A stretch of DNA of 64,000 nt from Hymenoscyphus infarciens (Eukaryota; Ascomycota; Leotiomycetes; Helotiales; Helotiaceae), in the NCBI GenBank assembly GCA_001414345.1, contig LLCB01000006.1, forward strand, positions 186,001-250,000, given 5' to 3'. Each line of letters begins with the position of its first letter. The first letter of the stretch is position 1. Under the pieces are notes generated by a model. The model searched no databases and had not been told where the DNA came from. It saw nothing but the letters and a program-made list of their open reading frames with translations. Position numbers and translations under genes: made by a program. Positions 1 through 12,632 of this stretch are shown here, one piece after another.

Positions 1-601
1 TAGTTATTAATTAATTATAAGAATAAAAGTAGGTGTGTGAGTGGTTTTTACTTAGTTTTAGTGCTAAAAGCGCACTAAAAAGTAGTAACGAGCTGAGGGA
101 CGTTCAGAAAATACTACGCCTAGTACTATATAGGGCGAAAACACACGCACGGGAATGGATCCCAGTTCTTCCGGGTCATACGAGGTTGTTGCAGAGAAGC
201 ATCATTGCGCGTCATAGATATGAAGGCCAGGGAAAATGGGAGAAGAAGCAGAATTACTGGAAATCGGGTCTCTTCTTCCTCCTAATGATGTATGACACTC
301 TCCAGTGGGAGGGAGCAACACCAGGACTCCAATCCAGAGAGGATGATCGTAAGGAAAACTAAAATCGGAAAATATATAGCTTACACGGACTAGTGCGCAA
401 GCCAGGCGCAACATCAAAACTCGTTAAGATAGTTCTAAAAACAATCATCTATCATCTACCAAGAAACGCATGGGTATCACAGATGTCTCAAACCCACAGG
501 CCACCCATCCTCTATTATCAACCGGAAACTCCAAAACCCCCTCATATGCCCTCCCATGATATACAAACCACCCCTCCCTATAATCATAATACCTGTAGTA
601 T
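1..601. other. Left edge, no supported gene
   Basis: I see no coding region I can support. The first 150 bases are AT-rich, with near-palindromic fragments around a gcgcactaa motif, and may be the edge of a repeat that lies outside the window. The remainder is the 3' side of the LRO1-type gene that ends at 602. Open frames here have no family resemblance, and those between 390 and 750 lie antisense to the LRO1 coding sequence or its trailer. Confidence 0.5.
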
Positions 602-2526
602 TCACAAATACTTCTCCTCCTCTCTAATATCAACATTATCCGCATACTTCCTAATATCAGACACAACATTCTCCCCAATCTCATCCCCTTTCCCGGCTGC
701 CACTCTCAGAATCAAATCATTCAAACTCTGTCTACCCAGAATATCCACATGATCACCCGTATTAGGGCCACCACGGGGACTAAATCGATCAGGTTCATGA
801 GGCATCTCGTAAACCTTGATTTTCACACCAGCAGGGTTGTAGCGATGATAATTCCACCCTTTGTTACACATGTAACCTAAGGATAGGAGATTGACGGTTC
901 CGTCGCCTTCTCCGAGAATGACCCCTCGATCGACATTTCCTTGGATAAGGGTTGTGTCGATGGTTATGTTTAAGGATGAGAGGGGGGATTCGGATTTTCG
1001 GTAGAAGTAGGAACGTTCTGCTGGTTTGCCGATTCCTGCATTTTCATTAGCAAAATTCAAAATTTTGATACTCTAAAAGGGGACATACCATAAAAGCAGT
1101 AAATCTTCAAGTTAGGCGCAAGAGGTAACCGAGTTTCCAGTGGATTAATCCATTTCTTAGGGTCCTTCTCATTCGCTTCAACCTCCGCAGTGGTATGCCC
1201 AACACCAGTAGAATAAGCTTCCTTAATCTGCCTCGCATACCACGGTTCCGTGACATTGAAAAGATAAGACATGCTCTCCTCCACAGTCATATTTCTCGTG
1301 GGTACCGAATCATTCTGGTATTTGAAATTCAAGAAAGGTCCGAAACTGACATCTTGACCCGGGAGATCGTCTGGCGCCCAGGTTGAATTTCCCCATATTG
1401 CGTTCCCGCCGATGGGAAGCATGGAACTGATTCCTGGCATGGCTCGGAAGATTTCTGCTCTTTCTTCTCGGCTGAGGAATTTTTCGAGGCCGTAGACTGC
1501 GAAGGCGTTTAGTTGTGCGGTGTCTTTCATTTCACCGGATAGGACGGCTGGTAGGCCTTTTAATGCGCCTAACATGCAACCAGAGATGTTGATCCAAGAA
1601 TCAATATGGTCGTCCACCCAGCTGTCGCCTCCTCCGCCCCCTGATTCGGCAGCAACCCAGTGGAAGAAGTAAAATAAGACTTGGCTCCCCATGGAATGTG
1701 ATATAAAAACGACCTTCTTATCCGAAACCTTCATCGCCATCTCAACATACATCTTCAGCCTCGTAAAATACTGATCCCTCACCTCCAGATTCGGATACGA
1801 AAGTCTCCAATCATAAGCCGCGGTAAAGCTATTCGTAGGATCATACCCAATCGTCGCCAAATTCTCCAAGATCTTATTCCAAATCCAATATCCCGTGATA
1901 AAAAAGTCCGCCGCATCAAAGCCTTGTGCAGCCCTCAACTTGATCCCCGGCGGATCAAGTCCCGTATCCTTATCCAACATAATATGCCTCTTCCAGCCCT
2001 GTTTATCAAGGGCCAAAGCCCTCATCATAGACCAACTCCCCCAAAGCCTCTTCCGAAAATACTGCCTTGAAGCATTCGCCGTCCCCCAACTCTCCAGACC
2101 CGTCGATATCACCCCAGGAATCATAATAACAGGATGTCTCGCCCTCACACCCTGCGCAAGAAGATTCAAGCCCACAGAAAACGAATCGTAATTCACAGCC
2201 TCCCGCTCGCCCTTGGCTAAATCTTTGGCATCTTGCATGAAGCTTGCGGGAAGGATATCCATCAAACTATCCATAGACAGTTCGCCCAGTTCCGGGAAAT
2301 CAATGAGGTCGGATCTGCCGGCGAAGATTCCTGCCACGACGATTCCGAAGAGCCCGCCGAGGGCGAAGATGAAGCCAGTTCTTCGCTTTCGGGTTTTTGC
2401 CTTTTTGGGGGCTCCTGTGATTTTGGAGACGGGGGCGAGGCGGATTTCTTCTGCTTTTGGAGGGGTGGAATCGCGGGAGGACTCTGAGGGGGAGTCCCCT
2501 ATGATGCGACGGCGGAGGAAGGACAT
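602..2526 (-). CDS. LRO1: Phospholipid:diacylglycerol acyltransferase (Lro1-type PDAT)
   Basis: Two exons, 2526-1089 and 1035-602, joined across a 53-nt intron (GTATGT...TGCAG); about 623 aa. The family transfers an acyl chain from the sn-2 position of a phospholipid to diacylglycerol, making triacylglycerol for lipid droplets in the ER. Seen: a basic N-terminus, one membrane segment at about residues 51-70, then an LCAT-type alpha/beta hydrolase domain. The nucleophile motif SHSMG puts Ser at about 278, the acid is in GEGDGTVNL (Asp about 524) and the base in GDHVDILG (His about 575), so the triad is complete. The intron falls inside the YCFYG-IGKP junction, and splicing restores the family sequence there. 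Length fits the family (yeast Lro1 is about 660 aa). The start at 2526 is the first ATG before the basic tail and membrane segment. Nothing looks broken. Confidence 0.95.
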
Positions 2527-3230
2527 GATGGGTTTTGGGTTTCGTATTGGTGGTTTGATAGGGAGGAGGAGATGGAAGGGAGAGTGAGGATGAACAGGAG
2601 GAGACCCGCGGAAGGTTGGGACATTGCCTGGTTGTGGTATTTTGGGAGAAAGTTTATACCAGCAAAACGCGCTTCACCCGGCGGCCGGGCTGGCTACGTA
2701 ATTGCTGGAAGCATATGATGCCGATGTTTTCCCGGCTACAGCAAATTCTACTTACACTATATATATTTAATTCATGACTTCAATTTCTTTTCTTCATTAT
2801 GTTATCTCTGAACATCCAAGATACTCCTACTCCAAGTAATCATATACCCAAACTATCAACAACAGTACAATGAGTATTGATTGAGTGGAGTGCCACTTCC
2901 ACCAGGAAATCTACGACACGCTATTCACTCTCTCTACTCTTCAGACAGAATCGAGGGCTCAAGCGGAAGCTGTTGCTTCTGTATTGTTATTTGTTATTTG
3001 TTATTTGCTACCGTTCTTCTCTGTTAAACCATCCTCCAATTGTCCTTTTCTGCTCTCTCGGATTCTTCGGGGACTTGGATTGTCCGCTCCTCCCTTCCCC
3101 TTCGCTTTCGCGTACTTTCTCTAGGCGGTCGAGTTGACCAGCACGTGACCAGCAAGCAGCAAGCACGCCCTCTCAGTCATTATAGCTTCTTTCTGCTTGT
3201 CGTATATCTATCCCACAGCCCAGTGGGCTT
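2527..3230. other. Spacer between LRO1 and the mannosidase gene
   Basis: This holds the upstream region of the LRO1 gene and the 3' side of the GH47 gene, both on the minus strand. A GC-rich patch near 2668-2690 (ggcggccgggctgg) stands out from AT-rich surroundings. I see no gene or repeat here. Confidence 0.5.
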
Positions 3231-5269
3231 TCAACCAGGTCTTCTCAGCGGATGTGCCTCGGTGTTGAAAACATAGTCATCCAAGCTCACAATACTCGGG
3301 TCTGCAAAGATAAGATAGAAGTACTTGAGAGTTTCAGCCATCCAGAAAGATTCCATCCGGTCGGCCTTTGAGGGATTTGCGACCGTGCAATCCTCCAGAG
3401 CTGCGTGTGCGATATCTGTGGTGGTGTATTTGGTGATGTTGTTGAACATGGTCCACGCTCGTTCGCGTAGTCTTGGATCGCCAGTGATGCGATAGAGAAT
3501 GAAAATTGATTCAATGGCCTCGGGTCTATTATCGTTAGTTTTTGTCTTGTATTCAAAACTTGGAGGGACTGCTCACCGAAGAATATATCTTGCATCGTCG
3601 ACCTTGGCCACGCCAACTCCGAGTCCATGCAGTTTTATTTTCTCCTCCGCGGACTGAGAGCCTTCATAACTGGCACTGACAGCATCATGCCATTTCTTCT
3701 CGTCCCAACTGCAGTTCATCTTGCTTTCGCAAGGCACCGTGTGGATGATCTCAGGCATGATGCCGAGTGGCATAACCTCATATCCCCAGATACACCCTTC
3801 GACCAGCTGCTTTCCAATTTCCAAATCCTGGTTGTTGCCAAAAATCTTGGCTCCAATAGCTACCATTCCTCCAGCGAAGCAACCTAGGTGCTGAGCTTGT
3901 GGCTCCGTTACAATCTTCTCAACTGGTGTCTGCCCATCAGTGTTCAGTTGTCCAGCTAGCAGAATATCCAAACTATCTCTCGTCATCGGACGATAAAAGA
4001 TATTCCGCTTCATAGCCGTCATCGAATACTCGTAAAGCCTACGATATTGCTGGCTACCTCCTCCAAGTAACATGTATTGCTATTTCATGTTAGCTTCACG
4101 TTTCGCATCTTTGGACGGGAAAAACCAACCTTGGGCAAATACTCATACAAACTATCCGCCATCCCTCCAATAGTAAAATCCCCACCTTCCCTAAAATTCC
4201 CTTCTTTCAAATTCACACTAACAGGCCACATCCCCACCAACTTCGTCCTCCCCTGTTCTTGTTCAAAAACATCCATCACCCTCTGCACAGCATCAAACCA
4301 TTTCCCATCGCCCGTGAGTTGACTCAGTCTCGTGAATTCCAATGTCAAACTCCCTACTTCCGCTACCAGTACACTCTCCCAAGCTTCTTGCTTCATCCCT
4401 GCCATTGCGGTTTTGAAATTCCAACGCATTACAGGCAGTCGGTTTGGTGTATCAAAAGCTTTATAAAGCGTTTCTCCCAGTTCTTTGGCTTTCTCCAGAA
4501 GTTCGGGATAAAGATGTTCACTTATATCGTGAGCAGCTAGTAAACCACCGAGATACCGGACTGTAGTTTCGAAGACGTTTATTTCGTCCAGTGAACAAAT
4601 ACTAAAGTCGATCTTCCCTATCTCCTTTACTGCTTCGTCGAAGTCTTCTTTCATGTCCATGATCCAGAGGGTATCTGTTTTATATCAGCATTTCCACCCT
4701 CTCCAAAAGGATTTTTAAAAAAAATAAAGATAGGAGTTCGAGCGAGTTCGATCGACAATAAGGTGAATGGGGAACAAACCAAGACTATCTACTAAACTAG
4801 CACCCCACCCCCCAAAAGCATCAAGTGGTTCTCCGGATAGAGGGCGCACCTCATCCCGTCCCCATGCATGTTCCCGATATCCTGTAAAAGCATGACTGAA
4901 ATTCCCCCTCACAGCTTCCAATTTCAGCAATCTTTCTTTTTTGTCTGATCTTCTTTCTTTCTCGAAGATATGTTGAATCCGGGGAATGCTTTTTAGTACG
5001 GGGTTTGGCATTGGGATTAGAGATGCAACGGGGTAATCTTGTTGTACTGTTGCCCAGTTGAATTTTGCATTAGTTGGAGGCGCATTAGATGGGTTTGTGA
5101 GAGGTCCACCACCTGATGCTTGTTGCGAGTTGCTGAGAATGCTTTGTTGTTGGAGGGAATGGTATTTGGAAGAGCGGTGGGTGTTGTAAGTATCCAGCAT
5201 CAAAAAACATAGCACCAGCACCGCGACCAGGAGGAAGCCTCGCCATCTTGCTAAGGTTGCCAACAACAT
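3231..5269 (-). CDS. GH47 class I alpha-1,2-mannosidase, type II membrane protein
   Basis: Four exons: 5269-4780, 4674-4130, 4079-3577 and 3525-3231; about 610 aa. GH47 enzymes trim alpha-1,2-linked mannose from N-glycans in the ER or Golgi. Seen: a short cytosolic N-terminus followed by one membrane anchor at about residues 8-27, a Ser/Asn-rich stem, then the GH47 barrel. Landmarks are GGWGASLVDSLDTLWIMD near residues 148-165 (formed only after splicing), FETTVRYLGGLL, EAQ-region HLGCFAGGM, the catalytic LRPEAIES (R513/E515, split by intron 3) and the calcium-site Thr in NTEAHPL (T601). I chose the ATG at 5269 because the anchor follows immediately; an in-frame ATG at 5437 would add 56 unlikely residues. 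Intron 1 has a weak donor (GTTTGT). Whether it is the ER or Golgi isoform cannot be told from sequence alone. Confidence 0.92.
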
Positions 5270-7788
5270 ATTTCCTTCCCCTATGTTTCTTGTCCTTGCT
5301 CTCTTCTCTCTCCCCTTTTCAAATATCTTGCTCGTGATCCATGGTTTATTCGCGGTACATGGTGTTGTTTGCGATGTCAGGAGGTGATGTCGTCCATCGG
5401 AAGAGAGGATGAAGACCAATCCTACACTCAGCCTCACACCATCTCACGTAAATAACTGCGTGCATCGCGGTGCATTTGAGGGGGGGAGATTTATTGGTGC
5501 GGGTTGAGTGGCGCATGCGGCGGGGTTGGCTGCTTACCCCAAGGGGGAGTGCTGGCTGCATGCGGATGAACCAATCAGGGGGGTTGCCTCGGTTGCCAGG
5601 TAAAATTGTGGAAGGCGTGAATGGTTTCTTTTTTCTTTTCGGGAGTATCGGGTGAGAGAGGTTGTGAATGGGAATGGGGTCATTATTTCTGAAGTGAACT
5701 TGGTGAATTGTAAATTTATCGTTCGCCAAGGGATGGATTTCTTTGCGACGAAGGAGTTAAGCTCACTCTTGGAAAACACGGAAGGGAGTGAGAAGAGAGG
5801 ATATGCGAGATTTGTAGAGGAGAACAGATGCTGAAAAGCACTTGGATTAGTGGGATTAAGGAGTTTAGAAAACATCTATATAGGTGTGGACCAATAAGAG
5901 AGGCTAGCTTAGGTGCCTAAATTGAGTGGCGTGAATAGCAAGTGAATTAGAAATGGGAATATAAATAGGAATAAGGTCGTCTTTTTCTAACGTGAACTTT
6001 GTAAAGTGTAAATTTATCGTTTACTAAGGGATAGAGTTCATTGTAACGACAGAGTTAAGATCGATCTCAAAAAAAAAACTCGGAAGGAGTGAGGAGAGAG
6101 GATATGCGAGATTTATAGATGAGAACAGTTGTCGAAAGGTACTAGGATTGGTGGGGACAAGGGGTTCAGGAAACATGGCGTCGTTCTATCTTTGCACCTT
6201 GAAGATCCCTTCTCCGGAGTATTGATGATAAAAACGCATCTCGGTTTAGAAGATGCGAGATCACTCGCGAATTTGGTACTTTGACTTTGTGCGGGTGAAA
6301 GTCTGAATGGTTGTTAATATATATCCAGCCGAAGGAAGAGGAGACGTCTAAGCAAAATACTTTACTGATGAAGATAATCAAGTATGATACGATTGAAGAG
6401 ATAATTGAAACAAGGAAGTATACGAGAATATTGACAGTGAAATAAAATCCGAACAACAAACTCTGTATACTCCTCTAACTGTGACTTTGTTACTGCTCTC
6501 CACGTTAAATGATTATTTTTACCTTCGTGTAATTCACAAGTCCTAGCACTAACCGCTGCGTGGAATTGCTCACTTTTCGCTTACATCCCAAACCGGTATT
6601 TTGAAATCAGACAAAATTTATATTGTTAAGTTTGGAAAGGTTTACGCTGGTAATATCCTGACCATAGGAAAAGAATTGTACTTGGAGTTTATTACAATTT
6701 TGAAGTTAGACAAAAATTTGGAGAAGTAGATAATCTCCAAAGTGTTAAAGGAAGTTCTTATTCCCTCATCGCCGCTAAAATCTCCAGAATTTCTTTACAT
6801 GACCCTACCTGGAATCTGGACATCAATTTCACTGTGCGCTTCTTTAAATCTGTATTACGAGCGAGTGATAGAGGTAAAGTAATTAGTTAATCTCATGAGC
6901 CTGGTTTGGAAAGAGCAAAAGTCTGAGATTGCAAGCCAGAAAACCGAACATCTGTATAGTGGACTCAAGAAACCATCGACAGTAAGACAAGATTCAAAAT
7001 TAAATTCTATATGTTTGGTTTACTTGAGGTCTCTCCTCCACTTCTTCGACCAAGACCCTCTTGACTCGCTTGTGTCGTTTTACTCACCAATTGCACTGCC
7101 TTTAAATAACCCACTAGTACAAAGTATTCGGAAATAAGCTACCAATTTGAAGAATTTCCACAACTTTAGCTTGGGAAACACAAGGAGCTTAAAGTTCTAT
7201 CACTAAAGATTCTAAGTACCATTGTCGTTCTCAACAGAAGTATGATCCATGTGAGATAGCGATGAGTTTTCTTCACATAGATGGAATTGCGAGAGATCAA
7301 GACTCGCCCTCTATTTCACCTCCCCATAATGTAAATGCCGAAAAACGATCGCTTGCAGTCTGCAAAAAAGCAACGTGCTGCAAATAGAACGTGAGTGAGA
7401 ACCGCGCGAGAAGGTTCTTTTTAACCTGAAAGATGTCTCTGGTAAAACATGAATAGCAAGTCTCTGTGTACCAAGTTGCTAGCCAGAAAATCAATAATAT
7501 GTCTTTCGGTGTGTTCCCCGTTATGTAAGGCTAGAGAGTTCGACGGCAACGAAATAAGCAGTTTTTTTTAAACGAATAGCTTGGAAATGATCTGTCAAGT
7601 CACTTAAAGACCTCGATAGATTATTGTGTGTTGTTTGTAAAACATTATAAGCTCTTATTCGACAACAAGTCTACCTTCGACTGTAAATACTAAGCTCTCA
7701 GTCCCAGGGGTGTTTTCTACGCCAAAAACCGTGTGCTTGACCTTCATGGAAGGCGAACCGCTAGTTCAGGAGGAAAGCCAAGTCTGCT
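5270..7788. other. Gene-poor region upstream of the mannosidase gene
   Basis: The first few hundred bases are the mannosidase upstream region. From 5668 to 6176 there is a diverged direct duplication, listed separately. The rest is moderately AT-rich, with no frame that shows splice sites, family motifs or sustained coding character. A short stretch near 6184-6300 has internal near-repeats of atgcgag and similar words. I see no RNA gene. Confidence 0.45.
5668..6176. repeat. Diverged direct duplication of about 210 bp
   Basis: Copy A (about 5668-5876) and copy B (about 5963-6176) align along their length in the same orientation. Shared blocks include gtaaatttatcgtt, gagaggatatgcgagattt and gagaacag, with scattered substitutions and small indels; I estimate roughly 75-80% identity by eye. 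About 85 bp separates them. No terminal inverted repeat or target duplication is visible, so this looks like an old segmental duplication rather than a mobile element. Confidence 0.65.
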
Positions 7789-8506
7789 TTACGGCTTCAG
7801 AACCAGCCACTTAACCTTCTGGCTCTCAGCATCCCAATATAAGCCAAATACAGCTTCATACGTAGGTAACAGCGAGTACGCGGTACAAGTAATACCCCCC
7901 TTCGTATATCCCCGTTCGAAAATCCGTTTCAAAACATTCTCCAGGGGGCCTTTCGTTGTCTTAATCTTTAAAATTAAATCCACCTGCTTCTCATTGAAGT
8001 ATGGCTTTCCCAGAAAATACGGATTGCCGAGATTTTCTAATCGTCCTGGTGCAGATGGGTCTTTTTGGTAAGAATGAAGGTCTTTTATCATTCTCACGGC
8101 TCCATTGGCACAGTCTTTATTGGATTCCAGGTACTTCCTGAATTGGGCGCGCGACTCGAGGACTTGGGTGTGGGTGTTCCAGATTCCTGTCAGTTTTTCT
8201 TGGTGTGGCCCACGCAGAAGTTGTTTTTGCCACACTTCTGATGTGAGTTGGATTTTATAGACGATGCCTTCTGGACTCATATATTCGAGCTTGATATCCG
8301 TGACCAATTTCATAGGCGTGTCGACAAGCGAATCTTCTATCATGGCTGTAGGTTTCTTTAGAACTGCGCTTTAGAACTGATTTGGATGTTTGGACAAAAT
8401 GACTAGAAACCCGAAGAACCTTTTACATACCTAAGACGTAAGACCAAGGAAATGTCGCCAGCTTCCCATCTTCCCACTTTATTGTGAGCATTTCCTCATC
8501 CGCCAT
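7789..8506 (-). CDS. Uncharacterised protein, two exons, about 210 aa
   Basis: I do not recognise the family. Exon 1 (8506-8431) encodes MADEEMLTIKWEDGKLATF and a few more residues. An 85-nt intron (GTATGT...TACAG) joins it to exon 2 (8345-7789) with the frame maintained. The product has no signal peptide or membrane segment. It is mixed alpha/beta in composition, with charged residues, several aromatics and only two cysteines. A start at 8343 is also possible, but the upstream exon has a good Kozak context (caccATGg) and a clean donor. The gene sits alone in a gene-poor stretch between the mannosidase and ATG26-type genes, which suggests a lineage-specific gene. Confidence is moderate for its being a gene and nil for function. 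Confidence 0.55.
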
Positions 8507-9982
8507 GGTGGATCAAACAAGGTATTCAAATGTAACAAAGAAAAGGGCGATGAAGGGGTTTAATATAGTGCGTTGCCAAGCCTTGAAGCGCTGGACGGAG
8601 GACAGTCCCAAATCAATTAATTTACGCGTCATTTTAAAACTTGGATGCCACCGCGAAAATAAGTGTGCGCACTTACGAATACTCTACGAGCTTTGACGAC
8701 GTTTGGCTAGCATTTTTGAAGAATCCAAGTCATCTTAGAACTAGGAGCTCCCCTTCCATCTTACTACAGACTTTAGAAGACAAGTAGAACAATTGAACTC
8801 TCTATCCGAGAAAATATAATATGCTCAATAGGTCTGTAGCGGCACTTATCCGTTAACAACTCGTACAGTGCCACAGAATAGTGCACAGGAGTAGCACGGC
8901 GATTCCGCTGCATCCTTCGAGTTATTCTTGTCTCGTTTACATACGAACTCGAGGTATAGAAAGATCTACCTACAATATTCCTCAGCAAAACAAGTCGACG
9001 TCCGAAATTGACGAGTTGAGAGAAGCATTTCTAACGTAATGGGAAATTGCAAAACATGTACGTGACGAGGTAAGAATGTATGAATCGTGTTGATCCCCTA
9101 TGGTGCTATGGGTCTCTTCCTATCTTCCTCCGGGTGGTTTTCTGGTCTTGGGTAAGAGCCAAACTCCACACATCTCTCTAAGTTTCAAAATTGGCCTCCA
9201 AAAGGTTTGCAGTGTCACTTATTAGTAGCCGATGGCCTCTTGGGATTTCTGGCTATATTTTTATTTGAACCCATTTCGATAGCAATTAGACTTTCGACAG
9301 TAAATACCACCTTCGCAATCCTTTTCTTTCATTCTACTCAATAGGCTAGATGCCTCGAAGGCTACATAGAACGAAAGTGCAATTCTACGTTCTAAGGTGC
9401 GGTTCTAACAACCATTTCCTTGCCGGTTCACCGCAATACTGTATTCTTTCTCTGCATCCATTCTAGCCTGCTATCTCGTCGACTGTTTCACGCGCTCCTT
9501 TGAACTAACCACTCCAAAGAATGGCTGCTGAGATAAGCGACATACTCGCTTCCCTCTCAAAAAACACATTCCCATCCTTCGTAACTCATCTCTCGAAAGT
9601 CCTCTATGACCTCTCCATCTCTATCTTTCACAAACCCCCATAAAACCTTTCAGATTTCAGCCCCGTTATCACATCGTTATTTAAGAGTCTCCTACAACTT
9701 ATTTTCGTCTTTAGAAACATCGCGCAGAAACGTCTGAATGTTTGATGGCAAACACTCCATTTGAACAACAGCGTGGCACTAAAACCAAATTAAAACCCCG
9801 ACTCATTTTGATAGTAATAGAATCACGGAGGGCGGTGCTTGTCTATGTATGGCTGCATTTAGTCTTCTGTGCGTAATATACATAATCGACAGTAACTTAA
9901 CATTCGACAGTAAATCTCCCGTTCTCATTCCTTCTACCACTCCCGTCTAAAAAATGAGGGTGTCACAAGCTGCAGGAGCCAA

Positions 9983-10424
9983 GGGCCTGTTTGGCTCGTG
10001 CATATCTAAGATATACACCACCAAAAATCATAAGGTAATATATATATATATAAGCACCAATTCTATATATGCACCAGTGTTTGGCATACATATTTAAAAG
10101 TGATGCAAATCCCTTGTTTAACCTCGTATATCTTAGTGTATATATAAATAAGATATATACTACTAAAAAAAGATTTAGACCTCTACAGGTGTAAATCTTT
10201 AAAAATTCATGTATATCTTTTATCTATACTACTATATACCACCTAATGCTAGTACTTAGTGCTACTTACTAAGAATGTAATATATACACTACGAGCTAAA
10301 CGATTATTTAATAAATTAAGGAATAATTGATGATATGCACCAACTTATACGAGGTCACTATTCGGGACATCTCGTCAAATATCCATGCATATATTTAAAT
10401 AATTTATGCGAGCCAAATAGGCCC
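9983..10424. mobile_element. Inverted-repeat element, MITE-like, class uncertain
   Basis: The left end GGGCCTGTTTGGCTCG (from 9983) matches the reverse complement of the right end (GGGCCTATTTGGCTCG, ending at 10424) with one mismatch. The interior is AT-rich, with TA runs and several internal atatctaagatata-type palindromes. The ends resemble a motif common in small eukaryotic DNA transposons. However, I cannot find a convincing target-site duplication (the flanks are caa and taa), so the class is left open and the boundaries are approximate. Confidence 0.5.
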
Positions 10425-12580
10425 TAACTATGTATTTCATAATGCGAAGAAAGAGTGTCGACACGAGTTTCATTCCCCGTGGGATTGCCCAACATCTTAT
10501 TCGCTCCAAATACTTCCTCCTCAATTCTGTACCCTTGAAAGAGCATCGTGAAGCTCCATTAAAAGCTACAGTTTCAGCGGGTCACGGTGCCGAGCCATGG
10601 GAGATATTGCCAATGTAATCAATCCTAACTTGAAAGTACTAAATCCAAGTACCGCAATCAATTCCCCAAGTGAACCTGAAGTTGAATTTTAACACCAGCT
10701 TCGTAGAGAATAACATTCTACTACCTTACGAGAGGACCAGGGCAAGTAGTGCGGAGTTGGAATAACGAAATGAATTTCAGAGTTGTTATTTATTCAGGCT
10801 TATACCATATTCGTCTGAAATATCATGATAAGTATATCGATATTGAAATCTGTGATACCAATAGTCACCAGCTCCAGAGACGGCATGATTTTGGACTAAA
10901 GTATGTTGTAGACAGAACACGTTATTCCTAGACACACATGACAAAAAGAAGCCCATGTTGAATAAAAGAGAACTCTCATTCTCAGAAGGTCTTGAGGAAA
11001 AAAGTCATGCTACCAAAAGAATACAAGAAAGAGATTCAACAACAACCTATAATTCGACAGCAAAACCACCGAAAGCTCCACCACGAAACTTTCCTACAGC
11101 TGTTTCGAAACCCCTATAGCTATTTGCTTAGACGTTTATTCCTTCCCTGTTGTCCTAATTCAAACTTCATTGTACGATTTTAGGGGTTGTTGTTTGTGCT
11201 ACCAGACTATTTTTTCCCCAACCATCTGTCTTGGTCATGTTAACCAAGTAAGTACCAGAACCCGACTCTTAGAAAGATGGTCAGTGGGACGCAGGGGCTC
11301 TTGGAAAGAGTGAAGACGTGAGTACCGTTGAATGAGAGAAAGTCCCAACATACGCAGTAACTCTACGCCAAAATTCCAAAGGCCGAGCCTTCAATCAGCT
11401 CTGTCCTGGTTAATCTAGCGTTCTGGTAAGATCTATTATTAAGTTACTACTGTCCTTTAGAAGCTGCAACTCCAGCAAAACTACTTGTTAAGAGAAGTGG
11501 AACGTGGTCATCTCCGAATTGAACTTCAACTCAAAGAACCGAATCCAAGTAGCGGAATTGAAACCTAAAGTGCCTCAATTTTGAGGTTCTAATAAAATTT
11601 TCAAAGCCAACGAAGAGCCACTTCCTCGAAAACTGCACTTGCCTATAGGGCTAAGCTAGAGGGAGAGTCGTGGTATAAAACATATCCCAGTTGTCACTCG
11701 TTACGTTTCATAGCAGCGACCGTCAATTCAATCCGTCAAGAACATTTCTTGCCAAACATATTACTAGATTTTCCTAAGAGCTAAGCCTCGTCGCTAGATT
11801 CAGTTAATTAAAAAAAAAGCACCCCCTCTAGGGTTAAAAAGAGAAAAAGACGAGAAACTACTCTTCTAAATTAAAACAAGGAGAAAAAAAACTCGGCAAT
11901 AACTTATAATTCGACAGCAGAACATCAGTGTAGTAAATTGTTTTATTGGGGATTCATTTACTTTGTTCACAAACCACCTAGTGCTAAAGTAAGAGGGGTA
12001 CTGCTTTCCTATTGTTCCGTGTGTCTACCCGATATTCCCCTCAACACGCAGAGGCAAGTACCCTTGCTAACTTGCCAATCCTCATATGGTTAAGTTGATT
12101 TAGAAAGGACCCCATACTTTTTATATAGTCCAGGAAGCGAATGGAGGAAGGGGATATGAAAAGAAGATGCCTGTTTTGTACAAGTACCTTCCCCCAAGTC
12201 TCTTTTCAACTATCTCCCAAACATTCCGAACCAACACCAACACCAACACTAACCCCAACCCCATAATCTCAATCAGGAATCTCTTACAAAAGCTCCGTAC
12301 CTACCTCAAAAGAACCAACCCAGCCCCAACCACCCCACCAATCACCACTCCACCAAAGCGCGTCTCACATCAAACCACAACCAACGACCAAAGACATTCC
12401 CAAACAAAACTCCCAACAACTTCCGTCTGTCTCGTAAAGACAAGTCAAGCACCCCGACTTCCAAAATGATCCGGTGCAACAAACGGAAGGGTATCATCCA
12501 AAGATACTCCAAAGACTCAAGAACCCTTGTTCTAATCCTCTTACACACACTCAAAGAGATCCTCAGAAGTAATTCAGAAA

Positions 12581-12632
12581 CTGGCGGGTAAGCCATGAGT
12601 TACTCCCGAGTAGACTGTGGGTTACCCGCCAG
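12581..12632. repeat. Perfect 11-bp-arm stem-loop
   Basis: The arms CTGGCGGGTAA (12581-12591) and TTACCCGCCAG (12622-12632) are perfectly complementary. The 30-base loop contains a nested TACTC-CC-GAGTA palindrome, so a two-tier hairpin could form in DNA or RNA. It lies about 450 bp past the ATG26-type stop codon (at 13085), in noncoding sequence. No function can be assigned. Confidence 0.5.

Noticed and set aside
33..362. 109-codon open frame at the left edge
   Set aside because: No motif, no splice-supported extension, low-complexity flanks.
9522..9644. Short ATG-initiated frame (MAAEISDILASLSKNTFPSF...)
   Set aside because: Only 40 codons. The composition is slightly protein-like, but no intron or homologue can be supported.
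12167..12469. 100-codon open frame rich in Thr, Asn and Pro
   Set aside because: Arises from a CCAACA-type low-complexity tract, with no family resemblance.
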